From Streptosporangium amethystogenes (GTDB taxonomy: Bacteria > Actinomycetota > Actinomycetes > Streptosporangiales > Streptosporangiaceae): 64,000 nucleotides of DNA. Every line of letters starts with the position of its first letter. The stretch's first letter is position 1. The notes beneath the pieces were generated by a model. That model worked only from the letters and a program-made list of their open reading frames with translations, did not search any database and was not told the DNA's origin. Location: the NCBI RefSeq assembly GCF_000721075.1, contig NZ_JOEQ01000031.1, positions 87,884 through 151,883 on the forward strand. The letters are read 5' to 3'. Of the stretch, positions 18,674 through 26,798 are shown piece after piece. The translations under genes and the position numbers were made by a program.

Positions 18674-20310
18674 GAGCGGGTGGTGATCTCGGTGGCCCAG
18701 GGGCCTACGAAGAAGTAGGGCCCGAACTCGCCGGTCCCCACGCCGGGGCCGAACGCCGTCGCCGCCTCTCCCCACCAGAGCGGCTGGTACGGGACGTCAC
18801 CCGCGGCCTTGACCAGCGCCTCCCCAAGAAGCCTGCCGCGTGCCGTGTCGTCGGTTCCCGTCTTCGCCTCGTCGAGCAACCCGGTCACCTCGGCATTGGC
18901 ATACTCGGCGATGTTCGTGCCGTTCACACCGGTGGCGGCGCCGTTCAGAAGCTGCTGGACGTACTCCGCGGGGTCGCCCGTGGTGGCGAAGTACCATCCC
19001 AGGTAGACGCCGGAGGCGTGCTTGCCGAGCTCGGCGATCCACTGCTCCAGCGGGACCTCCTTGACCTCAAGGGTGATGCCGATGCCCTTGAGGTTCTCGG
19101 CGAGGGTCAGTGCGGCCCGGCCGAGTTGCGGCCCGCTGTTCGGGTAGGTCAGCACGTCGGCGAAGCCGCCGGGCACCGAGGAGGCGGCCAGTTCGGCACG
19201 CGCCTTGGCCAGGTCGAACCCGTACTGCGGAATGCTCGCGTACAGGTTCTCCACCTCCGCCTCACCGAGCACGCCGCCCCACTGGGCGGGGTCGGTGAGC
19301 GTGGTGGCCACCCTGCCGTGACCGCGCAGCACGCTGCGGAGGATTCCCTCCCTGTCGACGGCGTGGGCGACCGCCCTGCGGACGTGGACGTCGTCCCACG
19401 GCTTCTTGGCGGTGTTGAAGGCGAGCGTGACGAGGGAGCGATCACTCGCCGCCTTCACCTCGACACCGGGCAGCCCCTTCCACTGGTCGATCTGCTCGGC
19501 GGGCACGTTCAGCGCCACGTCGACGGACCCGCCGCGCATGGCGAGGAGCCTGGTCGACTCCTCGGGAACGAAGTCGATTTCAATCCGGCGGTACGGGACC
19601 TTGCCTCCCCACCAGGCGTCGTTGCGCTCCAGCGTCACGTGCGAGTCGGGGGCGAACTCCGTCACCCGGTACGGGCCCGTGCCCAGGATCTTCGCGGTGG
19701 GAGTGCCGATGCCGTCGCCGGAGACCTCGATGAACTTCCTGCTCGTGACCATGAGGGTGCCTGGCGAGGGCGTCCAGGCGAACGAGGCGTCGGGCCGCTT
19801 CAGCGTGATCGTGACCTCGGACGGCCCGCTCGCGTCGATCTTTTTCACATTGGCGTACGCGTACGCGAAGGCCGAGGTGGAGCCCTTTCGCGCGTGCAGG
19901 TCGAGGCTGGCCACGACGTCGTCCGCGGTCAGCGGCGTCCCGTCGGAGAAGGTCACGCCCTGGCGGATGGCGTAGACATAGGTCGTCGCGTCCTTCCTGG
20001 TCCAGGACTCGGCGAGCGATGGCTGGAGGCTGCCGTCGCGCCCCACCCCGACGAGCGCCTCCTGGCACAGGAGCGCGACGACGTAGTTCATGATGCCCGC
20101 CTCCTTGCTCGCGTCGAGCGAGCCGAGGGAGGAGGGCAGCGCGACCTTGAGGACGTCAAGGGACTTCGCCGCCCCCGCCGGGCCCCCGGCCGCCGGTTCG
20201 GGCGACCCGCAGGCCGCGGCGAGACCGGGGACTGCGGCCAGGCCGCTCACGATGGCGATGGATCTCAGCAGGGACCGCCGGGTGAGGGCGACGTCGGGGA
20301 GCTCGGTCAC
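18670..20310 (-). CDS. Peptide ABC transporter substrate-binding lipoprotein
   Basis: 546 aa, SBP_bac_5 family. The N-terminus has a twin-arginine-like TRRSLLRS, a hydrophobic stretch and the lipobox LAAAC, so it is probably an exported lipoprotein anchored to the outer face of the membrane. Family motifs include AESWTRKDATTYVYAIRQGV-type and DAWWGG. First gene of the operon; the start is a GTG with a weak ribosome site. Substrate likely peptides, from the coupled peptidase; not provable from sequence. Confidence 0.93.
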   Translation of the reverse strand: MTELPDVALTRRSLLRSIAIVSGLAAVPGLAAACGSPEPAAGGPAGAAKSLDVLKVALPSSLGSLDASKEAGIMNYVVALLCQEALVGVGRDGSLQPSLAESWTRKDATTYVYAIRQGVTFSDGTPLTADDVVASLDLHARKGSTSAFAYAYANVKKIDASGPSEVTITLKRPDASFAWTPSPGTLMVTSRKFIEVSGDGIGTPTAKILGTGPYRVTEFAPDSHVTLERNDAWWGGKVPYRRIEIDFVPEESTRLLAMRGGSVDVALNVPAEQIDQWKGLPGVEVKAASDRSLVTLAFNTAKKPWDDVHVRRAVAHAVDREGILRSVLRGHGRVATTLTDPAQWGGVLGEAEVENLYASIPQYGFDLAKARAELAASSVPGGFADVLTYPNSGPQLGRAALTLAENLKGIGITLEVKEVPLEQWIAELGKHASGVYLGWYFATTGDPAEYVQQLLNGAATGVNGTNIAEYANAEVTGLLDEAKTGTDDTARGRLLGEALVKAAGDVPYQPLWWGEAATAFGPGVGTGEFGPYFFVGPWATEITTRS

Positions 20311-20370
20311 GGGGACCCACTTTCGTGCGACCAGCCAGCCCGCTCAGCTGCTGTGTCTACCATTAACATC

Positions 20371-20394
20371 CACTTGGCAAGTGAGAATATTCAC
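20371..20394. promoter_or_regulatory. Overlapping palindromes in a divergent promoter
   Basis: CACTTGGCAAGTG (20371-20383) is a perfect 6+1+6 palindrome, and it overlaps GTGAGAATATTCAC (20381-20394), which has GTGA/TCAC arms around AATATT. They lie between the peptide transporter operon (left) and the mycoredoxin gene (right). They are plausible operators, perhaps for the XRE-cupin regulator of the same cluster. Confidence 0.55.
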
Positions 20395-20437
20395 TGGTTG
20401 TCGTCCACGTCAAACCCACCTTTCGAATAGGGAATCC

Positions 20438-20674
20438 ATGTCCTCCCTCACCGTTTACAGCGCTCCGTGGTGCGGTCACTGCCACCGGCTGAAGGCCGCG
20501 CTCACCCGCGCGGAGATCCCCTTCGTCGAGGTGGACGTCGACCGGACGCCCGGCGCGATCGAGCTCATCACCGACCTCGGCGGTGGTTCCTGGCTGATTC
20601 CCACCGTGCTCCTCCCCGACGGATCGGCGCTGGTCAATCCCAGCGTGCGGGAGATCGAAGCCCGGCTGGCCTGA
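20438..20674 (+). CDS. Mycoredoxin/glutaredoxin-like protein
   Basis: 78 aa thioredoxin-fold protein with the active site WCGHC near residues 11-15 and the cis-proline motif IPTVLLPDGS, then VNPSVREIEARL as in mycoredoxin-1. In actinobacteria mycoredoxin reduces mycothiol mixed disulfides using mycothiol; this is known for the family and inferred here. Cytosolic. ATG at 20438 with GGAA upstream. Confidence 0.88.
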   Translation: MSSLTVYSAPWCGHCHRLKAALTRAEIPFVEVDVDRTPGAIELITDLGGGSWLIPTVLLPDGSALVNPSVREIEARLA

Positions 20675-20705
20675 CCGGTCACCGCTCCGCCGGGGAGGAG
20701 CGCGG

Positions 20706-21275
20706 TCAGGTCAGCAGGGGTTCGAGCAGCAGGATCACGCCGAAGACGGCGAACGCGGCGGCGGCGCCGTACCTGATGACCTTCTCCGGCAGGTGCTTGC
20801 CGAGCATCCGTCCGACCAGGATGGCCAGGGCGTCGGCGGCGACCATGCCGACGGTCGAGCCGACCCAGGTGCCGAACCAGCCGTGCTGGGTGGCGAGGGT
20901 GATGGTGGCGAGCATGGTCTTGTCGCCCAGCTCGGCGAGGAAGAAGGCGACGGTCACGGCGATGATCGCCGATCGGGTGGTGCGCTGCGCCTTCTGGGCC
21001 TCCTCGTCCGTCAACTCGTCCCCGCGCAACGTCCACAGGGCGAAGCCGAGGAAGGCGATGCCGGCGATGATCGTGATCGCCGTAGTGGGGAGAAAGTCAC
21101 CGACAAGGCCGCCGAGACCGACACTGACCAGGTGGACCACCGCGGTGGCCAGGGTGATTCCGGCGAGGACCGGCCACGGCTTGAACCGGGTGGCGAAGGT
21201 CATGGCCATGAGCTGACTCTTGTCGCCCAACTCCGCGACGAAGATCACAACAAGGCTGATCCAGAACGCTTCCAA
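20706..21275 (-). CDS. TMEM165/GDT1 (UPF0016) cation exporter, probable Mn exporter
   Basis: About 189 aa, six predicted membrane helices in two homologous halves, each with the signature ExGD(K)(S/T): AELGDKSQ near the N-terminus and AELGDKTM in the second half. Family members export Mn or exchange Ca/Mn for protons. The TTG at 21275 is preferred over the GTG at 21296: GGGAAGGG (21286-21293) sits at the right distance from the TTG, while the GTG would lie upstream of it inside a predicted hairpin loop. A yybP-ykoY Mn riboswitch precedes the gene and supports the Mn assignment. Confidence 0.88.
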   Translation of the reverse strand: MEAFWISLVVIFVAELGDKSQLMAMTFATRFKPWPVLAGITLATAVVHLVSVGLGGLVGDFLPTTAITIIAGIAFLGFALWTLRGDELTDEEAQKAQRTTRSAIIAVTVAFFLAELGDKTMLATITLATQHGWFGTWVGSTVGMVAADALAILVGRMLGKHLPEKVIRYGAAAAFAVFGVILLLEPLLT

Positions 21276-21279
21276 TGGA

Positions 21280-21495
21280 GGGTGCCCTTCCCGCACGTGC
21301 GGCCGGGCTGAAGGGGGGCACCCGGGGAGTTTCGGGCACGACTTCGGCCCGGCGGCATCGATGATTGCCTGCCAGGCCGAAGGTCTCGTCCGCCCCGGAG
21401 CCGTGTGAGAACGGCCGGATCCGAGGCCCGCGCGACCGGGCGCCCAGGGGCGCCAGTATGTCGATCACGCGATTGGGACTACTCCCCTTCGGGTG
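21280..21495 (-). promoter_or_regulatory. yybP-ykoY manganese riboswitch with RBS-sequestering hairpin
   Basis: Read on the minus strand, the leader contains the class hallmarks in order: AAGGGGAGTAG near 21478-21490, GATCGACATAC near 21456, and GAGACCTTCGGCC near 21387-21375. Downstream, GGGTGCCCCCCTTC (21323-21310) can pair with GAAGGGCACCC (21290-21280). That 3' arm contains most of the ribosome binding site, so control is probably translational. Mn binding would be expected to free the site. Hallmarks were matched by eye. Confidence 0.85.
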
Positions 21496-21566
21496 TTTCC
21501 CTCAGACCATAGCAGCCGAGGCGGAATGCTCATTTCCGGAGACCGGCGCCTTCGGCTCCGCAGAGC

Positions 21567-22607
21567 TCAGAGGCGGGTGCCGACCATCACGGGCTCGTTG
21601 ACGAGAGTGACGCCGAATTTCTCGAAGACCCCGTCCCTGACCTCGCGGGCGAGATCGAGAAGCTCCTCGGTCGAGGCCGACATTTCCGGATTTGTCATTG
21701 CAAGGGTGTGCTTGGTGGAGATGCGGGCCGGGCCGCGCCGGTATCCCTTCGGGAACCCGGCGTTCTCGATCAACCATGCCGCCGGGACCTTGACCGTCCC
21801 GTCCGGCATGTCCCAGCGGGGGAACCCCGGCGCCCGCAGCTCCAGCTCGGCGGCCTGTCCGCCGGTCAGGATCGGGTTGGTGAAGAACGACCCCGCGCTG
21901 CGGGTGTCCGGGTCGGCCGCGTCCAGGACCATGCCCTTGCCCGCGCGCAACTCCAGTACCGCCGCGCGAGCCCGCGCCAGCGGCACCCGGTCTCCCAGGG
22001 CCACCCCCAGCCGCAGGGCCAGCTCCCGGTAGGCGATCGGGCCGGACAGCGCGTCGTCGGCCGCCAGTTCGTAGGTGACCGCGAGCACCACGTGCCGCCC
22101 GAGTTCCTCCTTGAACGCGCTGTGCCGGTAGGCGAACCCGCACTCCCGCGCGATCAGGTCCCGCACCTCGCCGCTCCGGCGGTCGTAGACCCGGACAGCG
22201 GTGATCGTCTGGGAGACGTCCTGCCCGTAGGCGCCGACGTTCTGGATCGGCGTGGATCCGACCAGCCCGGGGATGCCGGACAGACACTCCACTCCCGAGC
22301 GGCCCTCCGCCACCACGCGCTCGACCAGTGAGTCCCAGTCCTCACCCGCCTGCGCGGTGACCCGGCCCCCGTCGATCTCGACGCCCTGGGAGGCGACACG
22401 CACGACCAGGCCGTCGAACCCCTCGTCGGAGACGACCAGGTTGCTGCCGCCGCCGAGCACCAGCACCGGCTCGCCCACCCGGTCGGCCTCGGCCACCAGC
22501 TCGACGATCTCCTCGGCCGATCCGGCCGCCACGAACGCCCTGGCCTCTCCGCCCAGCCCAAGCGTCGTGTACGGCGCCAGCCGTACCCCTGCCATCCGCT
22601 CCGTCAT
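21567..22607 (-). CDS. murB: UDP-N-acetylmuramate dehydrogenase
   Basis: 346 aa flavoprotein that reduces the enolpyruvyl group to give UDP-N-acetylmuramic acid in peptidoglycan synthesis. Seen: TTLGLGGEA at the N-terminus, FAD-binding LVLGGGSNLVVSD, GIPGLVGSTPIQNVGAYGQ, the catalytic serine region AGSFFTNPIL, and the C-terminal Glu in NEPVMVG. Cytosolic. The ATG at 22607 is preferred over the GTG at 22619. The location next to hadA/hadB and rpmG is common in actinobacteria. Confidence 0.95.
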   Translation of the reverse strand: MTERMAGVRLAPYTTLGLGGEARAFVAAGSAEEIVELVAEADRVGEPVLVLGGGSNLVVSDEGFDGLVVRVASQGVEIDGGRVTAQAGEDWDSLVERVVAEGRSGVECLSGIPGLVGSTPIQNVGAYGQDVSQTITAVRVYDRRSGEVRDLIARECGFAYRHSAFKEELGRHVVLAVTYELAADDALSGPIAYRELALRLGVALGDRVPLARARAAVLELRAGKGMVLDAADPDTRSAGSFFTNPILTGGQAAELELRAPGFPRWDMPDGTVKVPAAWLIENAGFPKGYRRGPARISTKHTLAMTNPEMSASTEELLDLAREVRDGVFEKFGVTLVNEPVMVGTRL

Positions 22608-22643
22608 ACGCTTCCCCACACCCGGCAGAAATCCGCGACCAGC

Positions 22644-23906
22644 CTACGGGGAGCGCAGCAGGCTCAGCACCCGGTCGTAGGTCCGCCGCGACTCCCTGTC
22701 GCGATATTCGGGGTCGACGTCGTCCTGGCCGCGGTGCCGCTCCTGGTGGACCGGGAGGTCCTTGCCCAGGCCGACCAGGGTGCCGGGGAGCCCGAGCGAG
22801 AACTCCAGGTCGGCGTTGCGGTAGTAACGGGCCTCGGTGGGGAAGCCGCCCGCGGCGAGCGCCGCGTCGCGTCTGACCGCGATCAGGTGGCCGAGCAGTG
22901 CCCGGACCTCGCCCGGCTCGGCCTCCAGCCACTCCTGGCCGTCCTCACGAGGGTTCACGCCCTTCCAGCCCGCCGCGGTGACGTCGTCGTCCAGCGCCTT
23001 GACCAGCGGGGTGATGGCGTCGCCTGCCAGGATCATCGAGGTGTCCATGACGACGTGCACGTCGGAGGTGTCGAGGCGCAGCAACCTGTCACGGCTCTCC
23101 CCCCATCCTGCGGAGCCGCCCCTCCAGTGCGGGAGTTCGGCCACATGCCATGCCGTCACCCGGTGGGGGAACTCCTGCACCAACTCCTGCAGGACGGCTC
23201 CGGCTCCGTCCAGGTTCCCCAGGTCGAGGGCGAGGATCCTGGCCTCCGTACGGGCGACCAGGGCGCGTACGCACTCGCGCAGCTCTTCTGGCCGGCCGTC
23301 GACCAGCAGCGCGACGGTCACCGTGGAGTGCGCCGCCCTCGGCTCCTCGACCTCGGCGGGGGCGACGATGGTCTCGTCGAGCCGGGAGACCGACAGGCTG
23401 GCGTCCCAGAGCAACTGGGAGGAGACCATCCGCTCGGGATGGCCGTGGAGATCGTCCGACCGGCCGACCAGCTCGGAGCCCTCGGGCCTCGGCCGGGGTG
23501 CCGCCTCGGTCTCGGCGATCCGCTCCGCGTCCAGGGTTTCGAGCCGCCCGGGGTGCCGCCCCGGATCCGCGGCCTCGGCGACCTGCCTGGCATCGGCGGA
23601 TTCGGCCCGCCGGGCTGCGTCTTCGGTGCCGGTGTCCGCGGAGGTACCCGGCCGCGCGCCGGAGCCCGCGCCGGAACCCTCGCGCCTCCCGGCGGCCGAG
23701 GCGTCCTCGGGCAGGGAACGGAGCGTGGGCCACACTTCGAAGGGTGGCACGGGGATGAGCTCGAAGCCGACCGCGGTGTCCTGGACGAGCCAGCCCTCAG
23801 CTCTGATCTCGTCGCGGAGCGCGTCGGCCGTGGCATGGTCGTGCCCGGCTCGCGCCCTGGTCCACCGCTCGGCCAGGTTGGTCACATCAGGTGGTACTTC
23901 GCTCAT
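22644..23906 (-). CDS. Fusion of CysRS-tail-like domain and GT2-like glycosyltransferase domain
   Basis: About 420 aa. Residues about 5-50 (LAERWTRARAGHDHATADAL then RDEIRAEGWLVQDTAVGFEL) resemble the small C-terminal domain of cysteinyl-tRNA synthetases. An acidic, low-complexity linker follows (about 65-175), then a GT-A-like region (STVTVALLVDGRPEELRECV, RVTAWHVAELP, and a GGFPTEARYYRNADLEFSLG segment). No signal peptide or membrane segment. Similar fusions occur in other actinobacteria as putative glycosyltransferases; the substrate is unknown. The ATG at 23906 (MSEVPPD) is preferred over 23954. Confidence 0.7.
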   Translation of the reverse strand: MSEVPPDVTNLAERWTRARAGHDHATADALRDEIRAEGWLVQDTAVGFELIPVPPFEVWPTLRSLPEDASAAGRREGSGAGSGARPGTSADTGTEDAARRAESADARQVAEAADPGRHPGRLETLDAERIAETEAAPRPRPEGSELVGRSDDLHGHPERMVSSQLLWDASLSVSRLDETIVAPAEVEEPRAAHSTVTVALLVDGRPEELRECVRALVARTEARILALDLGNLDGAGAVLQELVQEFPHRVTAWHVAELPHWRGGSAGWGESRDRLLRLDTSDVHVVMDTSMILAGDAITPLVKALDDDVTAAGWKGVNPREDGQEWLEAEPGEVRALLGHLIAVRRDAALAAGGFPTEARYYRNADLEFSLGLPGTLVGLGKDLPVHQERHRGQDDVDPEYRDRESRRTYDRVLSLLRSP

Positions 23907-23973
23907 GCTGGGGACGCTACCCACGGACCGAGAGAAGATTCGGCCCGCGAGCACGCCCTCGCCCGATGAGCGC

Positions 23974-24402
23974 CTACGACAGCTGGACCACCGCGCGGGC
24001 CTTGGACAGGACCCGGGAGTCGTTGGACCTGGCGGTCAGGGCGACCACCACACGCTTGTCCTCAAGCTTCTCCTCGATGATCCCGCTCACGGTGATGACG
24101 GCGCCCTGTTCGTCATCCGGTACGACGACCATGGAGGAGAAGCGCACCCCGTAGTCGACGACCGCGCCCGGGTCGCCCGCCCAGTCGGTGACGAACCGTC
24201 CCCCCTGGGCCATGGTGAACATGCCGTGGGCGATGACGTCCGGTAGCCCGACGGTCTTGGCGAAGCGCTCGTTCCAGTGGATGGGGTTGAAGTCACCGGA
24301 CGCCCCGGCGTACATCACCAGGTTGGCGCGGCGCACCGGGTAGTCGGCGGGCGGGATCTGGAGACCCGTCTCGACCTCGTCGTACTTGACAGTCGCAGCC
24401 AT
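23974..24402 (-). CDS. hadB: MaoC-family dehydratase, HadB-like
   Basis: 142 aa single hot-dog domain. The catalytic motif of hydratase-2 type enzymes is present: GDFNPIHWNERFAKTVGLPD with the Asp and His, then VIAHGMFTMAQ. In mycobacteria HadAB dehydrates 3-hydroxyacyl-ACP in FAS-II; here the pair HadA-HadB lies in the same order after rpmG. The ATG follows the upstream stop by one base. In an organism without mycolic acids the substrate may be a shorter acyl chain; that is inference. Confidence 0.88.
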   Translation of the reverse strand: MAATVKYDEVETGLQIPPADYPVRRANLVMYAGASGDFNPIHWNERFAKTVGLPDVIAHGMFTMAQGGRFVTDWAGDPGAVVDYGVRFSSMVVVPDDEQGAVITVSGIIEEKLEDKRVVVALTARSNDSRVLSKARAVVQLS

Positions 24403-24403
24403 C

Positions 24404-24850
24404 TCAGCCCGCCCCTCCACGCTCGACGATGGTGTTGTAGGTCGTGCACACGGGCTCGCCGTCGACGGTGCTGACCTCGCTCTTGACGGTGATCAGCTCA
24501 TTGCGGCCGACGTTGCGGATGTCGGTCACGGTGGAGACGCTGACCAGCTCGTCCCCGGCGTGGATCGGCCGCCGGTACTCGAAACGCTGCTCGCCGTGGA
24601 CCACCATGGCGAAGTTCAGCCCGAGCTCGGGGTCGGCCAGGATCGTCCCCCCGGCCAGGCTGAACACGATGGGGAAGGTCGGCGGGGCGATCACATCGGG
24701 ATGTCCGGCCGCCTGGGCGGCCTCCCTGTCCCGGTAGATCGGGTTGTCGTCGCCGATCGCGGCGGCGAACTCTTTGATCTTCACCCGGCTGACCTCGTAC
24801 GGCGAGGAGGGCGCGGACGCCCGCCCGATGAAGTCACGGTTCAAGGCCAT
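24404..24850 (-). CDS. hadA: FAS1-like dehydratase (UPF0336), HadA-like
   Basis: 148 aa, MaoC_dehydrat_N domain. Seen: the DDNPIYRDREAAQAAGHPDV region and GEQRFEYRRPIHAGDE, typical of the substrate-holding subunit, which lacks the full catalytic dyad and pairs with HadB. A strong ribosome site AAGGAG precedes the ATG at 24850. The open frame extends upstream, but with unrelated sequence. Coupled to hadB. Confidence 0.87.
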   Translation of the reverse strand: MALNRDFIGRASAPSSPYEVSRVKIKEFAAAIGDDNPIYRDREAAQAAGHPDVIAPPTFPIVFSLAGGTILADPELGLNFAMVVHGEQRFEYRRPIHAGDELVSVSTVTDIRNVGRNELITVKSEVSTVDGEPVCTTYNTIVERGGAG

Positions 24851-25029
24851 CGTGCTCCTTAGCGGATACCGAGCCGGCGAGGCCGGAACCGGTGGGTCGG
24901 GCCGACAGTAACAGCACAGGATTCCAAGGTGTGCCCTCGGGGCCACCAGGAAACCGTAGCCCGAGACCACTACGGCTCCGCCTGTCCGCCGCGGTCAATA
25001 CCCGGGTGGAAAAGCTGTGCGGATACGAC

Positions 25030-25061
25030 AAACCGGCGCCCGTTTGAGGACGCCGGTTTTC
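25030..25061 (-). terminator. Stem-loop between rpmG and hadA
   Basis: AAACCGGCG (25030-25038) pairs perfectly with CGCCGGTTT (25051-25059), with flanking A- and T-rich bases on both strands. It separates rpmG from hadA and is a plausible intrinsic terminator for the tRNA-rpmG transcript. Confidence 0.7.
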
Positions 25062-25121
25062 GTGGAGTATGTGCGTGCCCATCAGACACTCATCTCCCAC
25101 CGGAGCGGGAGGCTTCGCGGA

Positions 25122-25286
25122 CTAGCGAGTCTCGCGGTGCGCCTGGTGCGTCTTGCAGTTCGGGCAGTACTTCTTCAGCTCAAGCCGATCCGGGTCGTTG
25201 CGCCGGTTCTTCCGCGTGATGTAGTTGCGGTGCTTGCACTCCTGGCAGGCCAGCGTGATCTTCGGCCTAACGTCGGTGGCAGCCAC
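25122..25286 (-). CDS. rpmG: 50S ribosomal protein L33 (zinc-ribbon form)
   Basis: 54 aa, the normal L33 length. Two CxxC pairs (CQEC and CPNC) make the C+ zinc-binding type. [20 protein letters not shown] is the family signature. The start is GTG at 25286 (VAATDVRP); the longer frame upstream runs into the tRNA-Met. Located downstream of two tRNA genes, as in other actinobacteria. Confidence 0.95.
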   Translation of the reverse strand: MAATDVRPKITLACQECKHRNYITRKNRRNDPDRLELKKYCPNCKTHQAHRETR

Positions 25287-25365
25287 TTGGGAGTGCCTTT
25301 CTACGTTCGGGACAGTGGACAACCCACAGCAGAACCCCTCTGTGAGAGGGGACCCCGGTGGGTAG

Positions 25366-25439
25366 TAGCGGAGGCCGGACTTGAACCGGCGACACAACGA
25401 TTATGAGCCGTTTGCTCTGCCTGACTGAGCTACTCCGCC
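25366..25439 (-). tRNA. tRNA-Met (CAT), elongator type
   Basis: 74 nt cloverleaf on the minus strand. Acceptor GGCGGAG pairs with CTCCGCT (G1-T72 wobble), discriminator A, anticodon loop CTCATAA, T-loop GGTTCAAGTCC. CCA is not encoded. The initiator-type C1 mismatch is absent. Confidence 0.95.
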
Positions 25440-25602
25440 TTGAGGCCGATGGAATCGACCGACCTCGCAAGGATACCCGACCCGCAGAGTGCCTGCGTAC
25501 TTGTGCAGGTCAGGGCGACCTCTTCTGGGTTACCCCAGTATGCCCGTTCATGCCTCGGGAACCTTGAGTGTTTTCTGGCTGACTTAAAGGCCAGCCAAGC
25601 CG

Positions 25603-25630
25603 AAAGCCCCAACCCGAAGGTCAGGGCTTT
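25603..25630. terminator. Stem-loop between tRNA-Thr and tRNA-Met
   Basis: AAAGCCC (25603-25609) pairs with GGGCTTT (25624-25630) over a 14-base loop. A second possible hairpin, CTGGC.../...GCCAG, lies just left (about 25575-25594). Either could end or process the tRNA-Thr transcript. Confidence 0.5.
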
Positions 25631-25640
25631 TAGGCTGTTG

Positions 25641-25713
25641 AGCCCCTTTACGGAATCGAACCGTAGACCTTCTCCTTACCATGGAGACGCTCTGCCGACT
25701 GAGCTAAAGGGGC
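25641..25713 (-). tRNA. tRNA-Thr (GGT)
   Basis: 73 nt on the minus strand. Acceptor GCCCCTT pairs with AAGGGGC, discriminator T; anticodon arm CTCCA TGGTAAGGAG gives anticodon GGT; T-loop GGTTCGATTCC. No encoded CCA. Confidence 0.95.
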
Positions 25714-26048
25714 CTGTCCGTGTCGCTCTCGCTTGCGGACAGGTGTAACCATACACGGCTCCGGAGCGGGATGCGAAATCAATCGGGGACCGTCCGGATC
25801 ACCACACGTCCTTCCCCGGGGATCACCTGGGACCGCCGCAGGCACCCCGGATCCGGCCTCCGCCCGGGAGCCCCCAACGACCTCCACCACGGCCGCCACG
25901 ACGGGCACCGGGCGGCAGTGGAGGCGCGTCCTCGCCAAGTCCGCCACGTCGGGAGCCGGATGATCACCAAGTAGCCGCCAAGTAGCTCATAAGAGGGTTG
26001 CCGCACCGTGGTTGGGTAAGCACCCGCACCCCCTAAGGAGCCCCCGAG
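25714..26048. other. Intergenic region, tRNA promoter side
   Basis: About 335 bp with no convincing gene. CTGTCCG and CGGACAG (about 25714-25742) form a short hairpin just upstream of tRNA-Thr. The right end holds the ribosome site of the hemerythrin gene (AAGGAG, about 26035). No clear sigma-70 hexamers were found. Confidence 0.5.
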
Positions 26049-26690
26049 ATGACCCCGGAACTGCTGGGATTCCAGATCACCCACCGCGCCATGCGCGCCG
26101 ACACCCGCCGCCTCGCCGAGCTCGCGAACCAGCTGACCACGGGACGGCAGGTGACCGATCCGGCCCGCGCCCGCGCCATCGCCGAATTCATCACGACCCT
26201 GAACCAGGGCATCCACCATCACCACACGATGGAGGACGAGGTGCTCTGGCCCGTCCTCGAACGGTCCGCCGGAGCCGCGGTGGACCTGCGCGACCTCAGT
26301 GACGACCACGCCGACCTCGACCCGTTGCTGGCCGAGATCAACGGCCAGGCCGCCGCGTTCGCCTCGACCGGCAACGCCTCCGTACTCGTCAAGTCCCTCA
26401 CCCGGCTGGCCGACATGCTCGACGAGCACATCGTCGAAGAGGAGCGGCTGCTCTTCCCGATCATCAAGAAGTACGTGTCCGTCGCCGACTGGGAGACGGT
26501 CGAGACGGCGGTACGCAAGGGCGGGAACGTCAAGGTCGATCTGCCGAGGATCGAGCAGTACGCCAAGCCCGACGAACTGGCCCGGCTGCGCAAGCTCGCC
26601 GGTCCCATGCTGACGCTGATGCTCTCCCTGTTCCGGCGCGGCCACCGGCGCCGTCAGCGGCTCGTCTTCGGCCCCCTCGCCGACCTCTGA
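26049..26690 (+). CDS. Hemerythrin HHE cation-binding protein
   Basis: 213 aa. The HHE four-helix bundle is at residues about 1-150, with candidate diiron ligands in THRAMRADT, HHHHTMEDEVLWP, DDHADLD and DEHIVEEERLLFP. A C-terminal helical extension ends in a basic segment (FRRGHRRRQR). Family members bind O2, NO or iron, or take part in nitrosative/oxidative-stress repair. Cytosolic. Good RBS AAGGAG. Confidence 0.9.
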   Translation: MTPELLGFQITHRAMRADTRRLAELANQLTTGRQVTDPARARAIAEFITTLNQGIHHHHTMEDEVLWPVLERSAGAAVDLRDLSDDHADLDPLLAEINGQAAAFASTGNASVLVKSLTRLADMLDEHIVEEERLLFPIIKKYVSVADWETVETAVRKGGNVKVDLPRIEQYAKPDELARLRKLAGPMLTLMLSLFRRGHRRRQRLVFGPLADL

Positions 26691-26798
26691 TCCGGACCGC
26701 ACCGCCATGCCGTCCCGGAGCATCGACCCCCGCGGCATGATCCGGCACCGGACCCGGTGTGCCCGCTACCGCCCTGGGCGGGCCGCCCATGCGCGGCT

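Noticed and set aside
25440..25640. Possible third tRNA between tRNA-Met and tRNA-Thr.
   Set aside because: No cloverleaf could be folded; only hairpins are seen.
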